Shown piece by piece: positions 55,080 through 63,953 of a DNA stretch of 64,000 nucleotides (the stretch's first letter is position 1; every line of letters begins with the position of its first letter). This DNA comes from Hanamia caeni. Lineage in GTDB: Bacteria; Bacteroidota; Bacteroidia; Chitinophagales; Chitinophagaceae. The stretch is from assembly GCF_003721595.1 (NCBI RefSeq), contig NZ_RJJR01000011.1, positions 153,001 to 217,000 of the forward strand, given 5' to 3'. The position numbers and the translations under genes are program-made. Under the pieces are notes generated by a model. It worked only from the letters and a program-made list of their open reading frames with translations, was not told the DNA's origin and did no database searches.

Positions 55080-58000
55080 TTACTGAAGACTAACGGTATC
55101 AGGCATTAATTGAGCACCCTTTTTAATCGTCTCGTTCTTGTGCCTGAACCGGGCGAAGGCAGCTTTAAGGTTATTTTTTTCTTTGTTATTCTCAACCGGG
55201 TCAAGGTTCATCTTATCACTTATTTTATACAGCTCATCATTGTGAAGCATGTAATCTCCCATGATAAAATCTACTATATCGTTTTTGGTTTGCATCAAAG
55301 GATATGCATGAATATTCCGGAAGGAATGTGCAGTGTCCAGCCCTGACCCAATCCATGTTGCCTGTTGTGGAATTTTGAAATTATATTGATGTTTTAAATA
55401 CATCAGCAATGAAGGCGCAATGTCTAAATGTGTATTAACGGCTTTAAATTTTTGTGCATGTTTCAGCATTGGCGAATAAATAATTAAGGGCACATGGTAC
55501 CTGTCAATCTTAGTGGCCATAGGTATTTCAGGCATCCGGTGGTCTCCGGTAATTACAAAAATTGTATTTTGAAAATTTGTGCTTTTACTGTAGTTATTGA
55601 TAAACTCCCTGATGGAATTGTCCATAAACAAAATCGTTGCATACTGGTCTTTATAACGTCTGTGCTCATCTTTTTCAGCTTCTGTAAAATTTAATTGCCG
55701 CATTCGATCTTCAAACTGCTCAAGATATTTTTGCTGGTTATGAATAAGAAACGGGTTATGTGTTGACAACGTCATGATGGCATTGAAAACCGGGCCTGTG
55801 GCCTTCCTCGTTTCTTCATCCACTTTGTTAAAAACCTGGTCATCACCATAGCCCCATGTAAAACCGCTGCTATTTTTTGGCATTTGTACATAGGAAGAAG
55901 AAAATGTTTTTTGATCAAACACGTTACCACCGTCCATCTTAACCATTAGGTTCATATTATCAAATGATGCATCACCGCCGTAAAAGAAATTAGTTTGATA
56001 ACCATTTTCTTTTAAAATATTAAACAGCGAGTAATGGGATGGCATTTCTTTTCCTAATTCCAGAAACCCGTTTCTACCAAACGGAAGTGATCCGTAAATA
56101 GAAGGCAACATGGCAAACGTACGGCCTCCTGCGCTGAGGAAGTTACTCCAATAAAGGCTGTGATTTGACAAAGAATCTATAAAAGGTGTAAAGCTTGACA
56201 GGTAAGCATCTTCATTCGAAAAGGCCCTGCCCAATCCTTCTACCACAATAAAAACAATATTAGGTTTTGAAGTCGCTTTATTGAAGAATGGCGAAAGCAC
56301 ATCTGTTGAATCTATTGAATGTAAAAAAGGATACTGTTTTTCATTTGTGTATTTGAAATTATTGGGATCGCCATTATTTTCCACAAGCATTACATTTTGT
56401 TTTTCTGCCGGGAAAAAAGTTTGGTAGCAATTGTTATAAAAAAAGAACGATTTATTTAAAGCCATTGAGTTGCTAAATTCAGGGCCTGGCTTCCATCGGC
56501 TTGTTATGTTTGCCACTGAAATCAATGCACCCAAAATAAAAAGTGTAACTATTGAAAATGCTGCAACCGGTTTTATTTTGATTTTTCTCGGAATAAATAA
56601 AAACAAGAAAATTACTGACCCCAATAACAATGTGATGATAAAAATAAAGCTGATGGAAACGCCTGCTGCGCCTACAGTTTGCTTAATATCAGCCAGCGAA
56701 TAGCCAAATAAATCTGCGCCTAATGGCACCAGGGTCTGTAAAAAATATTCTGCAAGGGCTGCATGAATCACTACAATAATAACCGATAAACAAATGATAA
56801 AAATGCGCGCAATTTTTTTATTGATTAAAAACAAAAATGTGAATACAGCTACAGGCAAGATTAAAAAATTGAGGTCAAACGTGAGCTCGTTTATGATTGC
56901 ATGGCTTATCACACTTAATAAATCTTTCGGGATTCCAAATTGAATACAATCCCCGACTATCTCTATCACTTTTACAAATAATAAACAGGCACAAAGTAAT
57001 AGTGTGTAGGCAACAGACTCCTGCATTGCATTTATAATGCGGCTTTTTATTTCAGCAGCTATGCGCGGCTTTTTGGTTTCAGTTTTTATTATTTGGCCTG
57101 ATGTAAGACCTTGACGCGTCATCTCTCCCCAGCTATTTTTTTTCCTGAAATAATCGATATGGCCTTGGATAGCTGACCACACTACGAACGGATGAAAAAT
57201 AAATGGTTCTAATAAAGCCGTTCCTATTAATTTAAAATTATCTTTTTCACTTTTATATTGGTTATAGGTTTGGACTTCCATAAGAATGGAAAAAACTGAA
57301 AATAAAAATCCAAATAAGAAAACGCATGCGAGCAATACAAAAAATAAACTCCATGAAATCATTCCTAAAAAGGCAAAAATGATGAAAGCTATGATCCCGA
57401 AAAATTCTATCGGGGAGGCTAATTGCTCAAAGAAAAGCCAGTATGGATAACTAAGCATTCCTAACACACGATACTTCGGGTTGAAAAACATTTTTCGGTG
57501 TGTTCGCAACGTTTCGATGGTTCCGCGTGTCCAGCGGTTTCTTTGTCGGCCCAGGATTTTATAAGTGACGGGCGCCTCTGTCCAGCATAACGGTTCAGGT
57601 ATATACGTAACCTTACAGGGAAGCTTATTTTCTTCCATGTATCTGCGCATTCTTACAATCAATTCCATGTCCTCGCCTACCGTATCAGTGCTGTAACCGC
57701 CACATTTAATCACTATTTCCTTATCAAAGGCGCCGAAGGCTCCGGAAATCAAGAGAAGGCCATTCATCCGGCTCCATGCCATTCTTCCCAATAAAAAAGA
57801 ACGGATGTATTCCAACGTTTGCATCCGCGGCAAAAACTTTTTCGGCAATCTTACTTCAACCAGTCTCCCATTTTCTATTTTGCAATCATTGGCAATTCTT
57901 ACCACGCCACCCGATGCAATTACCCGCACTTTTGTTTCTTCTAAAAAAGGTTTTATCATTTTAAGCAAGGCGTCCTGCTCCAACACACAGTCTACATCAA

Positions 58001-58511
58001 GACAAACAAAATATTCATAAGAAGAAACATTAATGCCCACGTTTAATGCGTCCGCCTTGCCGCCATTTTCTTTATCAACTACAAGCAATTTTCTAAAAAC
58101 GGGATTGTTGCTTTTATAAATCCCTTTTATCTTTTTCGTGGGTATTTGTTCATTGATGAAAATATTGCTCTTGTATAAATCATAAGCCGTGATCAATCTT
58201 TGAAGAGAGTCATCTTTGCTTCCATCATTCACAATGATTAATTCAACAGCATTGTAATGGATAGATAACATTGACCTTACATTCTCTACAATATTCGCGG
58301 CTTCATTATAAGCCGGCGCTACAATGCTAATGCCCGGAAGATGTTCAGATGCAGCAGGGATGCGGAAATCAGAAAACCGGTTGACGCGCAGGTATTTCCG
58401 GATTTCTGCTGTAGAATAAAAGGCAATGAAAATGTAAAAGCCAAACATCACCACCGTATAAATAAATATACCAATGGTTAAGAATTGAAATATAAAGCTT
58501 TCAACCGTCAT
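55080..58511 (-). CDS. GT2 processive glycosyltransferase fused to LTA-synthase-like transferase
   Basis: A 1143-residue multi-pass membrane protein. Residues 1-480 form a BcsA/PgaC-type family-2 glycosyltransferase. It has an N-terminal helix, SIVAPAYNE (62-70), IIVNDGS (92-98), the DxD in LDVDC (D172, D174), TVGEDMEL as the TED-type base (D281), QRNRW (323-327) and flanking helices. Residues 490-660 contain a second group of about five helices. Residues 750-1080 form an alkaline-phosphatase-fold LTA-synthase/sulfatase domain with metal-ligand Glu758 (IVVEGLG), predicted nucleophile Thr798 (SAGGRTFAMLPS), WGYGDDQVF (890), STHNP (H918) and Asp990-His991 (ITGDHRMPE). The ATG overlaps the HEAT gene stop by 4 bp. 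It would polymerise a glycan inside and add phosphoglycerol, phosphoethanolamine or a related group outside. The polymer is unknown. Confidence 0.9.
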   Translation of the reverse strand: MTVESFIFQFLTIGIFIYTVVMFGFYIFIAFYSTAEIRKYLRVNRFSDFRIPAASEHLPGISIVAPAYNEAANIVENVRSMLSIHYNAVELIIVNDGSKDDSLQRLITAYDLYKSNIFINEQIPTKKIKGIYKSNNPVFRKLLVVDKENGGKADALNVGINVSSYEYFVCLDVDCVLEQDALLKMIKPFLEETKVRVIASGGVVRIANDCKIENGRLVEVRLPKKFLPRMQTLEYIRSFLLGRMAWSRMNGLLLISGAFGAFDKEIVIKCGGYSTDTVGEDMELIVRMRRYMEENKLPCKVTYIPEPLCWTEAPVTYKILGRQRNRWTRGTIETLRTHRKMFFNPKYRVLGMLSYPYWLFFEQLASPIEFFGIIAFIIFAFLGMISWSLFFVLLACVFLFGFLFSVFSILMEVQTYNQYKSEKDNFKLIGTALLEPFIFHPFVVWSAIQGHIDYFRKKNSWGEMTRQGLTSGQIIKTETKKPRIAAEIKSRIINAMQESVAYTLLLCACLLFVKVIEIVGDCIQFGIPKDLLSVISHAIINELTFDLNFLILPVAVFTFLFLINKKIARIFIICLSVIIVVIHAALAEYFLQTLVPLGADLFGYSLADIKQTVGAAGVSISFIFIITLLLGSVIFLFLFIPRKIKIKPVAAFSIVTLFILGALISVANITSRWKPGPEFSNSMALNKSFFFYNNCYQTFFPAEKQNVMLVENNGDPNNFKYTNEKQYPFLHSIDSTDVLSPFFNKATSKPNIVFIVVEGLGRAFSNEDAYLSSFTPFIDSLSNHSLYWSNFLSAGGRTFAMLPSIYGSLPFGRNGFLELGKEMPSHYSLFNILKENGYQTNFFYGGDASFDNMNLMVKMDGGNVFDQKTFSSSYVQMPKNSSGFTWGYGDDQVFNKVDEETRKATGPVFNAIMTLSTHNPFLIHNQQKYLEQFEDRMRQLNFTEAEKDEHRRYKDQYATILFMDNSIREFINNYSKSTNFQNTIFVITGDHRMPEIPMATKIDRYHVPLIIYSPMLKHAQKFKAVNTHLDIAPSLLMYLKHQYNFKIPQQATWIGSGLDTAHSFRNIHAYPLMQTKNDIVDFIMGDYMLHNDELYKISDKMNLDPVENNKEKNNLKAAFARFRHKNETIKKGAQLMPDTVSLQ

Positions 58512-59605
58512 GCTGCTCTCTCATTCTCAATTTGATTAAAAATAGCATTCCATGGATACGTGCCGGCAAATGAATGCGAATGAAAAAATGACGGGCCCGA
58601 AGGATGGAGAACCGATAAAGTTTTTGCAGCCGCAAGCTTGATAGTATTGTCGGGATTGCTCAATTCATTTATCAAAAAAGGAATTTGATTTTCAGTTCCG
58701 GTTTCCTGTAATACAGAAAGCATGATTAGCCTGGTAGCTGCATCCGCACCGGCATAACAATTAATAATTTCCTCTGCAGAATCAGGGTGATTAATTTTTT
58801 TTAAATACTCGAGTGCGCACTGCTTTACCTGGCTTTCATTTCCCTGCAAACAGCGAATGATCTGTGTGTACACTTCAGTGCAATTACACAAAGATGCCAG
58901 CCGGATGGCAAATATTACGACAGAATTATTTTTTGACAGCAGCCATTTCGTTAATCGTTTCGGATCTGCAGCATGTACATCATAAATGTAATTTAGCAGC
59001 TGGATTTGTTGCCATTGGCTTATAGGGTAAATTATTACATTGAGAAAACGCAAGCCTTTAAATCCGTAAAAATTAACAAGGGCGCATTGGGCTTCATTTC
59101 GTACCAATTCATTTACATCATTGGTAAGCCTGAAAATTTCTTTTACATATTGCTCCTGCCCCATTACAGCAAGCTCATGAATACCGCTGGCTTTTATGTG
59201 CCATTTATGGCTTTTCATTTTCAAAACTGCATCTTTATCAAAATCTAATGATTGATACAGATGTTTAAGATTTAATACAGAGGCGCCGGAAAAATTCTTT
59301 TTCGCATGGATAATTTCGCCGATAAAATATTGCCTGAATTTTTCGTCTTTTAATAATCCTTTATCTGCCTCTGTGAATTGTAGCCAGACCGGGTTTTCAT
59401 CATTTTCTATCAACAATGATTCACTGATAATCGTAACCACTTTTTCCTGCCAAAATAATTTCTTCATTTCCATTTTCCGCTTGTAAAAAGAAAATGTCAT
59501 AATTGATATCCCGATGAATATCATCGCTGATATAAAAAAATACAGTACCCATGCCAGTGAAGCAACATTTATTGCCAAAAAAAATCCGGGGTTCAGAACT
59601 TCCAT
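58508..59605 (-). CDS. Membrane-anchored HEAT-repeat protein
   Basis: A 365-residue protein with one N-terminal transmembrane helix (about residues 13-42, LAWVLYFFISAMIFIGISIMTF), a basic stretch, and then a cytoplasmic superhelix of HEAT/armadillo-like repeats from about residue 120. Examples are HIKASGIHELAVMGQEQYVKEIF, LVRNEAQCALVNFYGFKGLRFL, QVKQCALEYLKKINHPDSAEEII and TIKLAAAKTLSVL. It has no catalytic motif. Position and topology suggest an adaptor that links the response regulator encoded 14 bp upstream to the glycosyltransferase whose gene overlaps by 4 bp. The N-terminal topology and the repeat family are clear; the adaptor role is inference. Confidence 0.85.
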   Translation of the reverse strand: MEVLNPGFFLAINVASLAWVLYFFISAMIFIGISIMTFSFYKRKMEMKKLFWQEKVVTIISESLLIENDENPVWLQFTEADKGLLKDEKFRQYFIGEIIHAKKNFSGASVLNLKHLYQSLDFDKDAVLKMKSHKWHIKASGIHELAVMGQEQYVKEIFRLTNDVNELVRNEAQCALVNFYGFKGLRFLNVIIYPISQWQQIQLLNYIYDVHAADPKRLTKWLLSKNNSVVIFAIRLASLCNCTEVYTQIIRCLQGNESQVKQCALEYLKKINHPDSAEEIINCYAGADAATRLIMLSVLQETGTENQIPFLINELSNPDNTIKLAAAKTLSVLHPSGPSFFHSHSFAGTYPWNAIFNQIENERAA

Positions 59606-59619
59606 GTGGTTATAAATTT

Positions 59620-59991
59620 TTAGGAAGCAAAAGTGAGCGGTGTGTAGCGTTTCACGCGCATTGAAAGCTCGTTAGGACTAAAAGGCTTAGTAATAAAATC
59701 ATCAGCACCCAACTGAAAAGCCTCAAGCACCACATTTTCCTGCCCCATCGCTGAAAGCACAATTACCTTTGTGTGCTTGCCATCTTTTCTTTTTACCGCT
59801 TCAATAATTTCCAGGCCGGAGGCAAATGGCATCATGATGTCGGTGATGATAAGGTCAGGATTTGTTTCGTCAATTTTTAGAATAGCTTCTCTTCCATCAC
59901 TGCACGTGATGATTTCATGGCCATCTTTCTTTAGCCTTAATTCAATTGTTTTTAACATGATCATTTCATCTTCCGCTACTAAAATTTTCAT
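59620..59991 (-). CDS. Single-domain response regulator
   Basis: A 123-residue CheY-like receiver with no output domain. Acidic pocket AEDEM, phospho-acceptor Asp51 in LIITDIMMPFASG, Thr/Ser switch region VIVLSAMG, and Lys102 in DDFITKPFSP. It lies 24 bp downstream of the hybrid kinase, whose HPt domain would be its natural phosphodonor, and 14 bp upstream of the HEAT gene. It probably acts by protein-protein contact instead of DNA binding, with the HEAT protein or glycosyltransferase as target. Confidence 0.93.
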   Translation of the reverse strand: MKILVAEDEMIMLKTIELRLKKDGHEIITCSDGREAILKIDETNPDLIITDIMMPFASGLEIIEAVKRKDGKHTKVIVLSAMGQENVVLEAFQLGADDFITKPFSPNELSMRVKRYTPLTFAS

Positions 59992-60015
59992 AGTGTAATT
60001 TTTAATTGGCGCCGG

Positions 60016-62580
60016 TTAGGCTACTTTCAATAAGGTTTTGATTCTGCTCAATTCTTGTTTCAGCGGGTTCTCCAATTCAGAAAATGCGCTAAACCCTTCC
60101 GCAATCAGGTTTTTTAATTGGGCTTTATTTTTATTCTTTGCTTCGTGTTCTATTTGTACCAAAACTTCAAGCAATATGTTGGCTTTTATCAAACCAGTGC
60201 TGCTTTTTAGTTTGTGGGCTATCTTATAAACGTTTTCAAGTTCACCGGCTTCTGTTTGTTTTTCCATTTCAACCAATTCTACAGGGGTCATTGATAAAAA
60301 GATTTCAATCATTTGAGAGAGATAATCATTATCATCGAGTTCCTGCAACATGGATAAATCAAATTGGGCTGTATTATCCACAGGCGCCGCTTCGCTGATC
60401 ACTTCATGCATATTATTTTGCGAAAGCAGGTTAGTAATTTGCTCATAGAAATGAGAGAATTCAAATGGTTTGGTGAAGTAATCGTTCATGCCGATTTCAA
60501 TGCATTTCGATTTTTCGCCTTTAAGAGCAGAGGCCGTCATGGCAATAATCGGGATAGAGATATCCATTACATTGCGGATATATTTTGTGGCAGCATATCC
60601 GTCCATTTCGGGCATTTGCAAATCCATAATTATCGCATCGTACGACGTATTTTGTTTTAAATAATTAATCGCTTCAAGTCCATTGTTGACAATATCTGCC
60701 ACAGCTCCCGCTTTTTTCAAAACATTTTCAATCACTTTCTGGTTGACTTCATTATCCTCTGCCACCAAAAATTTTCTTCCCTGCAAACAACCGTGATAAT
60801 CTTTTAATTTTTTGCCTTTGAAAAAAAGTTTTCGGTTTGACTTGCTATATCCAAATGGAATTGAAAAATGGAAAGTAGCGCCTTTATTTTCTTCGCTCTC
60901 AACAGAAATATCACTTTGCTGCAATTGCAATAGCTGCCTGGTAATAGATAAGCCCAGGCCAGAGCCACCATATTTGCGCGATGTTTCTACACTTGCCTGT
61001 GTAAAGCTTTCAAATATTTCTTCAATCTTGTCCTTCTTGATTCCAATGCCGGTGTCAGCTACCGAAAAAGTTAAAAGAACACCCTCGGCATTTTTCTTTT
61101 GGATGCTGACGGTAAGCGATACACTGCCTTGATGAGTGAATTTGATTGCATTGCCGATAAGATTAATCAAAATTTGGTTTAGCCTGTATGGGTCGCCTTT
61201 TAATGTAGCCGGAATGTTATTGTCAAGGTGAATTGAAAAATCCAAATTTTTTTCTTTCAGCTTATGACTAAAAACGGCTGAAATATTCTGAATCACTTCA
61301 TTAAGATTAAAATCAATTCTTTCAATGGTTAATTTTCCAGCTTTAATCTTTGAAAAATCAAGTATATCATTTATGATGACTACCAAATTGTCGGCAGATC
61401 TCTTTATTGTTTTTGCAAAATCATTTTGGTTTTCCGTTAGTGGGGTATCCAACAACAAGTCAACCATTCCCTGAATTCCATTCATCGGCGTTCTTATCTC
61501 ATGGCTCATATTGGCAAGAAATTGTTCCTGCAGATTTTTCGCAGATTCGGCAATTTTTTTGGCTTCTTTCAGTTCTTCAAGTTGTGATACCCTTTCGGAG
61601 ATATCCGTGGCGATACCACTAATTCCATACACCTCGTTCTGTGCATTTATCAGGGGAAATTTTGTAATTAAAAGTGTATGGTTCTGGCCCGGTTTCCCGA
61701 TGATTACCTCAAGTTCCACGGGTTTGCATGTGCTTAAAACCTTGTCATCAGTTTCCTTGAAACGCTGCGCCTGTGCCGGATCGGTAAAATCAAAATCAGT
61801 TTTTCCTATAATTTCGCTTTCGGTAACATTTAACACCTGTCTAAACTGCTTGTTAACCAATAAATACTTTCCATCAAGGTCTTTCACATATATAAGGGAA
61901 GTAGCATTGTCAAGAATAGATTGTAACCTTTCCTGGTTTTGAACAATAGCGATTTCATAATTTCTAAGCACATTTTCCATCTCCCTTTTTTCAGAAATAT
62001 CTTTTATTACACATTGAAAGCCTGCTATTTTATCACCTTCCATAATTAAAACCGCAGTTTGCTCTACCCATTTCAAATCGCCAAATTTTGTCCTGATTGC
62101 AAATTCAAAAAGAGTTTCTTCCACATTCTTTTCCATTTGTCTTTTATACTTTTCAAGAGCAAGTTCAAGCCATTCGATGTCTATAATATCTGAAAAGTGC
62201 ATTCCTATCAGTTCATTCATAGGATATTCAGTTAGCTGAACTGATTTTTCGGTCGCAAAGGTGATATAACCATCCACGGAGGTAGTGTACATAACGATGC
62301 CTGCATTTTCAATCAGATTTCTGTATTTTAATTCATTAGCAGCCAGGTCATTTTTTGCAATTTTGCCAGATGCCCTGTCCAGATCAATTTTAAAAAGGAA
62401 AAACAATACGAATACGAAAGCCACAAGAGCGCCCGCGATGGCGATTAAAATATGCTGTACCGGACCGGCACTCTGGAAAAGAAGAAGAATAAAAAACAAC
62501 AGCACAAAAAAGCAAAAAGACATTCCGTAAAGAATGTTCTTACGCAGGCTTTTCAATTTTTGTTTCAAAAAGGTTTTCAT
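60016..62580 (-). CDS. Hybrid sensor histidine kinase PAS-PAS-HisKA-HATPase-REC-HPt
   Basis: An 854-residue kinase. There are two membrane helices at residues 18-36 and 43-64 with hardly any periplasmic loop, so sensing is probably in the membrane or cytoplasm. Two PAS domains follow (about 82-200 and 215-332, ending in VIKDISEKRE and GIATDISERV). Next come HisKA with His360 (LANMSHEIRTPMNG), HATPase (NLIGNAIKFTHQG, ADTGIGIKKDKIEEIF, GGSGLGLSI), a receiver with Asp653 (IMDLQMPEMDG), and a C-terminal HPt domain with His789 (KIAHKLKSSTG). This is a complete BarA/ArcB-like phosphorelay able to pass phosphate to the stand-alone receiver encoded next. It heads the four-gene operon. Its promoter lies in the 205 bp shared with the CRISPR leader. 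Confidence 0.94.
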   Translation of the reverse strand: MKTFLKQKLKSLRKNILYGMSFCFFVLLFFILLLFQSAGPVQHILIAIAGALVAFVFVLFFLFKIDLDRASGKIAKNDLAANELKYRNLIENAGIVMYTTSVDGYITFATEKSVQLTEYPMNELIGMHFSDIIDIEWLELALEKYKRQMEKNVEETLFEFAIRTKFGDLKWVEQTAVLIMEGDKIAGFQCVIKDISEKREMENVLRNYEIAIVQNQERLQSILDNATSLIYVKDLDGKYLLVNKQFRQVLNVTESEIIGKTDFDFTDPAQAQRFKETDDKVLSTCKPVELEVIIGKPGQNHTLLITKFPLINAQNEVYGISGIATDISERVSQLEELKEAKKIAESAKNLQEQFLANMSHEIRTPMNGIQGMVDLLLDTPLTENQNDFAKTIKRSADNLVVIINDILDFSKIKAGKLTIERIDFNLNEVIQNISAVFSHKLKEKNLDFSIHLDNNIPATLKGDPYRLNQILINLIGNAIKFTHQGSVSLTVSIQKKNAEGVLLTFSVADTGIGIKKDKIEEIFESFTQASVETSRKYGGSGLGLSITRQLLQLQQSDISVESEENKGATFHFSIPFGYSKSNRKLFFKGKKLKDYHGCLQGRKFLVAEDNEVNQKVIENVLKKAGAVADIVNNGLEAINYLKQNTSYDAIIMDLQMPEMDGYAATKYIRNVMDISIPIIAMTASALKGEKSKCIEIGMNDYFTKPFEFSHFYEQITNLLSQNNMHEVISEAAPVDNTAQFDLSMLQELDDNDYLSQMIEIFLSMTPVELVEMEKQTEAGELENVYKIAHKLKSSTGLIKANILLEVLVQIEHEAKNKNKAQLKNLIAEGFSAFSELENPLKQELSRIKTLLKVA

Positions 62581-62785
62581 AAAATTGGATTGTTCTTTGA
62601 AATGGGCAAAAAACGGTTAATAATTAAACGAAAAAAAATCAGAAATATTGGATTAAGGCTATGGATTGAACTCGCTTATTTTTTTTATACGAATTATCAG
62701 GGGGATGGAATTACCGTTTACTATTGGTTGTGAATTATCTGAACATTTTGGGCGATTAAAACAGAACTAGATATGTAAAAACACC
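62581..62785. promoter_or_regulatory. CRISPR leader and promoter region of the kinase operon
   Basis: A 205-bp AT-rich segment between the kinase start (minus strand) and the first CRISPR repeat (plus strand). As the array reads on the plus strand, this is the leader side. A fragment GCGATTAAAA at 62752-62761 equals the 3' part of the CRISPR repeat and lies 24 bp before the first full repeat. It may be a relic repeat or a leader element. No coding potential is seen. Confidence 0.6.
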
Positions 62786-63869
62786 ATCTCAATTCCTCTA
62801 TGGTGCGATTAAAAGACGATTGGGGCTTCTTTGAAATAAAAGGTTTTAAAAAATCTCAATTCCTCTATGGTGCGATTAAAAGGAATCAGTAAGCCAACAA
62901 ATAACCGGTATTCCTACTTATCTCAATTCCTCTATGGTGCGATTAAAAGAGCAGTCGGCGCCATAGTGCTGGTGTATGTGATAATCCATCTCAATTCCTC
63001 TATGGTGCGATTAAAAGACAATTACAGAAATGCCGACGATAAAAGTATGAAATCTCAATTCCTCTATGGTGCGATTAAAAGTCAAGTTTGACGCTGAGAA
63101 TGTAAAAGCATTGGCAGAATCTCAATTCCTCTATGGTGCGATTAAAAGAGGGCATCGGTGCCACAAGGGTAGCTGCAACAATATCTCAATTCCTCTATGG
63201 TGCGATTAAAAGGATGATAACGGTTTAAGTAATTCGGGGCGTGTATCTGATCTCAATTCCTCTATGGTGCGATTAAAAGCCGCAAGGTCTTGCTTTTCAA
63301 ATTGTGGTATAATCATTTCAATTCCTCTATGGTGCGATTAAAAGTAACGGAATGTGCCATTTACGCCGCTGAGAATATCAGATTTCAATTCCTCTATGGT
63401 GCGATTAAAAGACCACATGGCACATTCATACCCTGTTTTTTCTTTATTTCAATTCCTCTATGGTGCGATTAAAAGCTCTGACAAAGCAAATCAGTACGGG
63501 CATAGGGTAATTTCAATTCCTCTATGGTGCGATTAAAAGCAAACTTGTGAAGGGTGGATATGCTGTATTTGTTGTATTTCAATTCCTCTATGGTGCGATT
63601 AAAAGATATCGCTTTTGCCAATCGTTTTTGAAATAAATTGATTTCAATTCCTCTATGGTGCGATTAAAAGTAAATTTTGATGCATCCAGTTTGGTTTTAT
63701 TATTTTTATTTCAATTCCTCTATGGTGCGATTAAAAGAACGGCTGACTTTGCAGATACAATTGATGTTAATCCATTTCAATTCCTCTATGGTGCGATTAA
63801 AAGACCCGGTAGCCAAGTTCTGAAGAATCTCACAATTAAATTTCAATTCCTCTATGGTGCGATTAAAAG
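62786..63869 (+). CRISPR. CRISPR array, 17 repeats and 16 spacers
   Basis: The 30-bp repeat begins ATYTCAATTCC, continues TCTATGGT and ends GCGATTAAAAG. It starts at 62786, 62853, 62920, 62988, 63052, 63119, 63183, 63250, 63315, 63382, 63446, 63510, 63576, 63641, 63708, 63774 and 63840. Spacers are 34-38 bp and all differ. The third base is C in repeats 1-8 and T in repeats 9-17, otherwise all copies are identical. The 3' end ATTAAAAG resembles the 5' handle of type I-B and type III crRNAs (ATTGAAAS-like), so transcription should run on the plus strand from a leader at the left. No cas gene lies in the window, so the type cannot be fixed. Confidence 0.98.
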
Positions 63870-63953
63870 ATTTGGATCGAACAAAATCCGCTCGAAGCTA
63901 TTGCAAAGTATCCCTCCGACCAACCACATCGAAATTAATTTAAAATAAAATCC

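Noticed and set aside
62867..63948. Several open frames across the array giving repeated SQFLYGAIKR or FQFLYGAIKR peptides
   Set aside because: They are translations of the CRISPR repeat itself with spacers between; no start signals and no protein family.
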